Shown here: piece after piece, positions 63,279 to 64,000 of the stretch
Position numbering within the stretch: position 1 is the stretch's first letter
How the letters are laid out: the number at the start of each line of letters is the position of its first letter
From: Acanthornis magna
Taxonomy: Eukaryota; Chordata; Aves; Passeriformes; Acanthizidae
Assembly: GCA_036785705.1 (NCBI GenBank)
Contig: JAWUZG010000173.1
Span: 1,783,001 to 1,847,000 of the forward strand
Length of the DNA stretch: 64,000 bases
Direction: 5' to 3'
Notes under the pieces: model-generated
Told to the model about the DNA's origin: nothing
The model's input: the letters and a program-made list of their open reading frames with translations, nothing else
Databases searched by the model: none
Program-made: the position numbers and the translations under genes

Positions 63279-64000
63279 GTACTGGAAAAAATGCTTGCAA
63301 ATTAAGTCTCCGTCTATGCATTTGCCAGAGTTTGAAGAGCCTAGTTGTTGGTCCATGACTGGAATTTTCTGGGCACAGCTTAATCCTTTTTATTTATTCA
63401 TTTCGTCCATTTGTTTTCGCTAAGCCTGAAAGCAAAGAGTGTGTTTTGGGAGGTTTAAGATGCAGTTAACTCCCCTTACCAAACGAACAGCAAATCTGGA
63501 TTGTGAACTGCTCAGCAATTACCTCGGTAATGCAGAGAATTTCCAAAAGACAAAACACAACCTTCCAGTTTCACATCCAGTGAATTGCCTGCTGCAGAAA
63601 CACACTCTGCAATCTCCTGGTGCTGCTGCATGTGTGGAACGAGGCTCTGGTCCCTCACATGCGCATCCCATCTTTCTGGGAGCAATGGGATGCTATTTTT
63701 GTGTCGGGAGCATGCAAAATTGTTATGCTGCCATCTCAAGAGCTCCTTGCATGAGGGGAAATGCATATCACGCAGACAGAGACAGTGGTAGAGCAGAGGG
63801 CTGGGACTTACCCCTGTGGGTGGGCTATGAATGCATTCTCCTCTTCCCTAGACAATCAAGTGGCCAAAAAAAAAAGTGCTGTGCTGAGGCTGCCTGTGGG
63901 GAGCAAGATGCATGATCTGGCACTAACTGGGGTCTGCATCAGCACTGCAGCACAAACTAGAGAGAACTGGATGAAAACATTAGAGATTAAGTCCAGTGTG
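63279..64000 (+). other. Start of LOXHD1 intron 14 (phase 2, runs off the window)
   Basis: No further exon is visible to the right edge. A 158-residue frame at 63439-63915 shows no PLAT features or other domain. No repeat family is recognised. Confidence 0.85.

Noticed and set aside
63439..63915. 158-residue frame after exon 14
   Set aside because: Not continuous with the PLAT 5 sequence, lacks the expected RWLD motif, and has no acceptor in the right phase joined to a PLAT-like sequence.
1..64000. CRISPR array, operon, phage or bacterial mobile system
   Set aside because: No regularly spaced repeats with unique spacers, no dense co-directional genes; the window is vertebrate intron sequence.

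Overview
The window looks like bird nuclear DNA, probably neoavian and possibly passerine. It is intron-rich and AT-leaning, and it is peppered with 5'-truncated CR1 LINE tails on both strands. It also holds two avian-type solo LTRs and no bacterial or phage-like gene organisation. One gene is supported: the 5' part of LOXHD1 (lipoxygenase homology domains 1) on the + strand. Its protein is a hair-cell stereocilia protein built from tandem PLAT domains.

Fourteen coding exons can be placed between base 72 and base 63278. Every junction keeps the reading frame, and together they give 2318 coding nucleotides (about 772 codons). Exon 1 encodes a very acidic/lysine-rich tail and the conserved block that precedes PLAT 1. 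Exons 2-4 make PLAT 1, exons 5-7 PLAT 2, exons 8-9 PLAT 3 and exons 10-12 PLAT 4. Exons 13-14 make most of PLAT 5. The gene runs off the right edge, since the human orthologue has 15 PLAT domains. The 5' end is uncertain because the exon 1 frame is open to the left edge of the window. Each complete PLAT module is bounded by phase-1 introns and has a length divisible by three, a clear trace of module duplication.

Layout: 1-549 exon 1; 550-16916 intron 1 (many CR1 tails, small tandem repeats, possible conserved elements); 16917-17031 exon 2; 17032-26895 intron 2; 26896-27955 exons 3 and 4 with a short intron; 27956-41653 intron 4; 41654-63278 exons 5-14, more densely packed; then the start of intron 14. 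Introns 7 and 8 each hold a sense-oriented solo LTR. Introns 6 and 9 hold two nearly identical CR1 copies in direct orientation. Intron 11 holds an old L3/CR1-like remnant.

No second gene, RNA gene, CRISPR array or bacterial-type operon is supported. The points most worth a second look are two AAG 3' splice sites (exons 12 and 14), the CR1 direct-repeat pair flanking exons 7-9, and the 22-residue duplication in the exon 1 tail. A perfect 11-bp-arm palindrome in intron 4, a CpG-dense block at exon 13 and several CNE-like stretches also stand out. Repeat family names are from pattern recognition, not from a database search.
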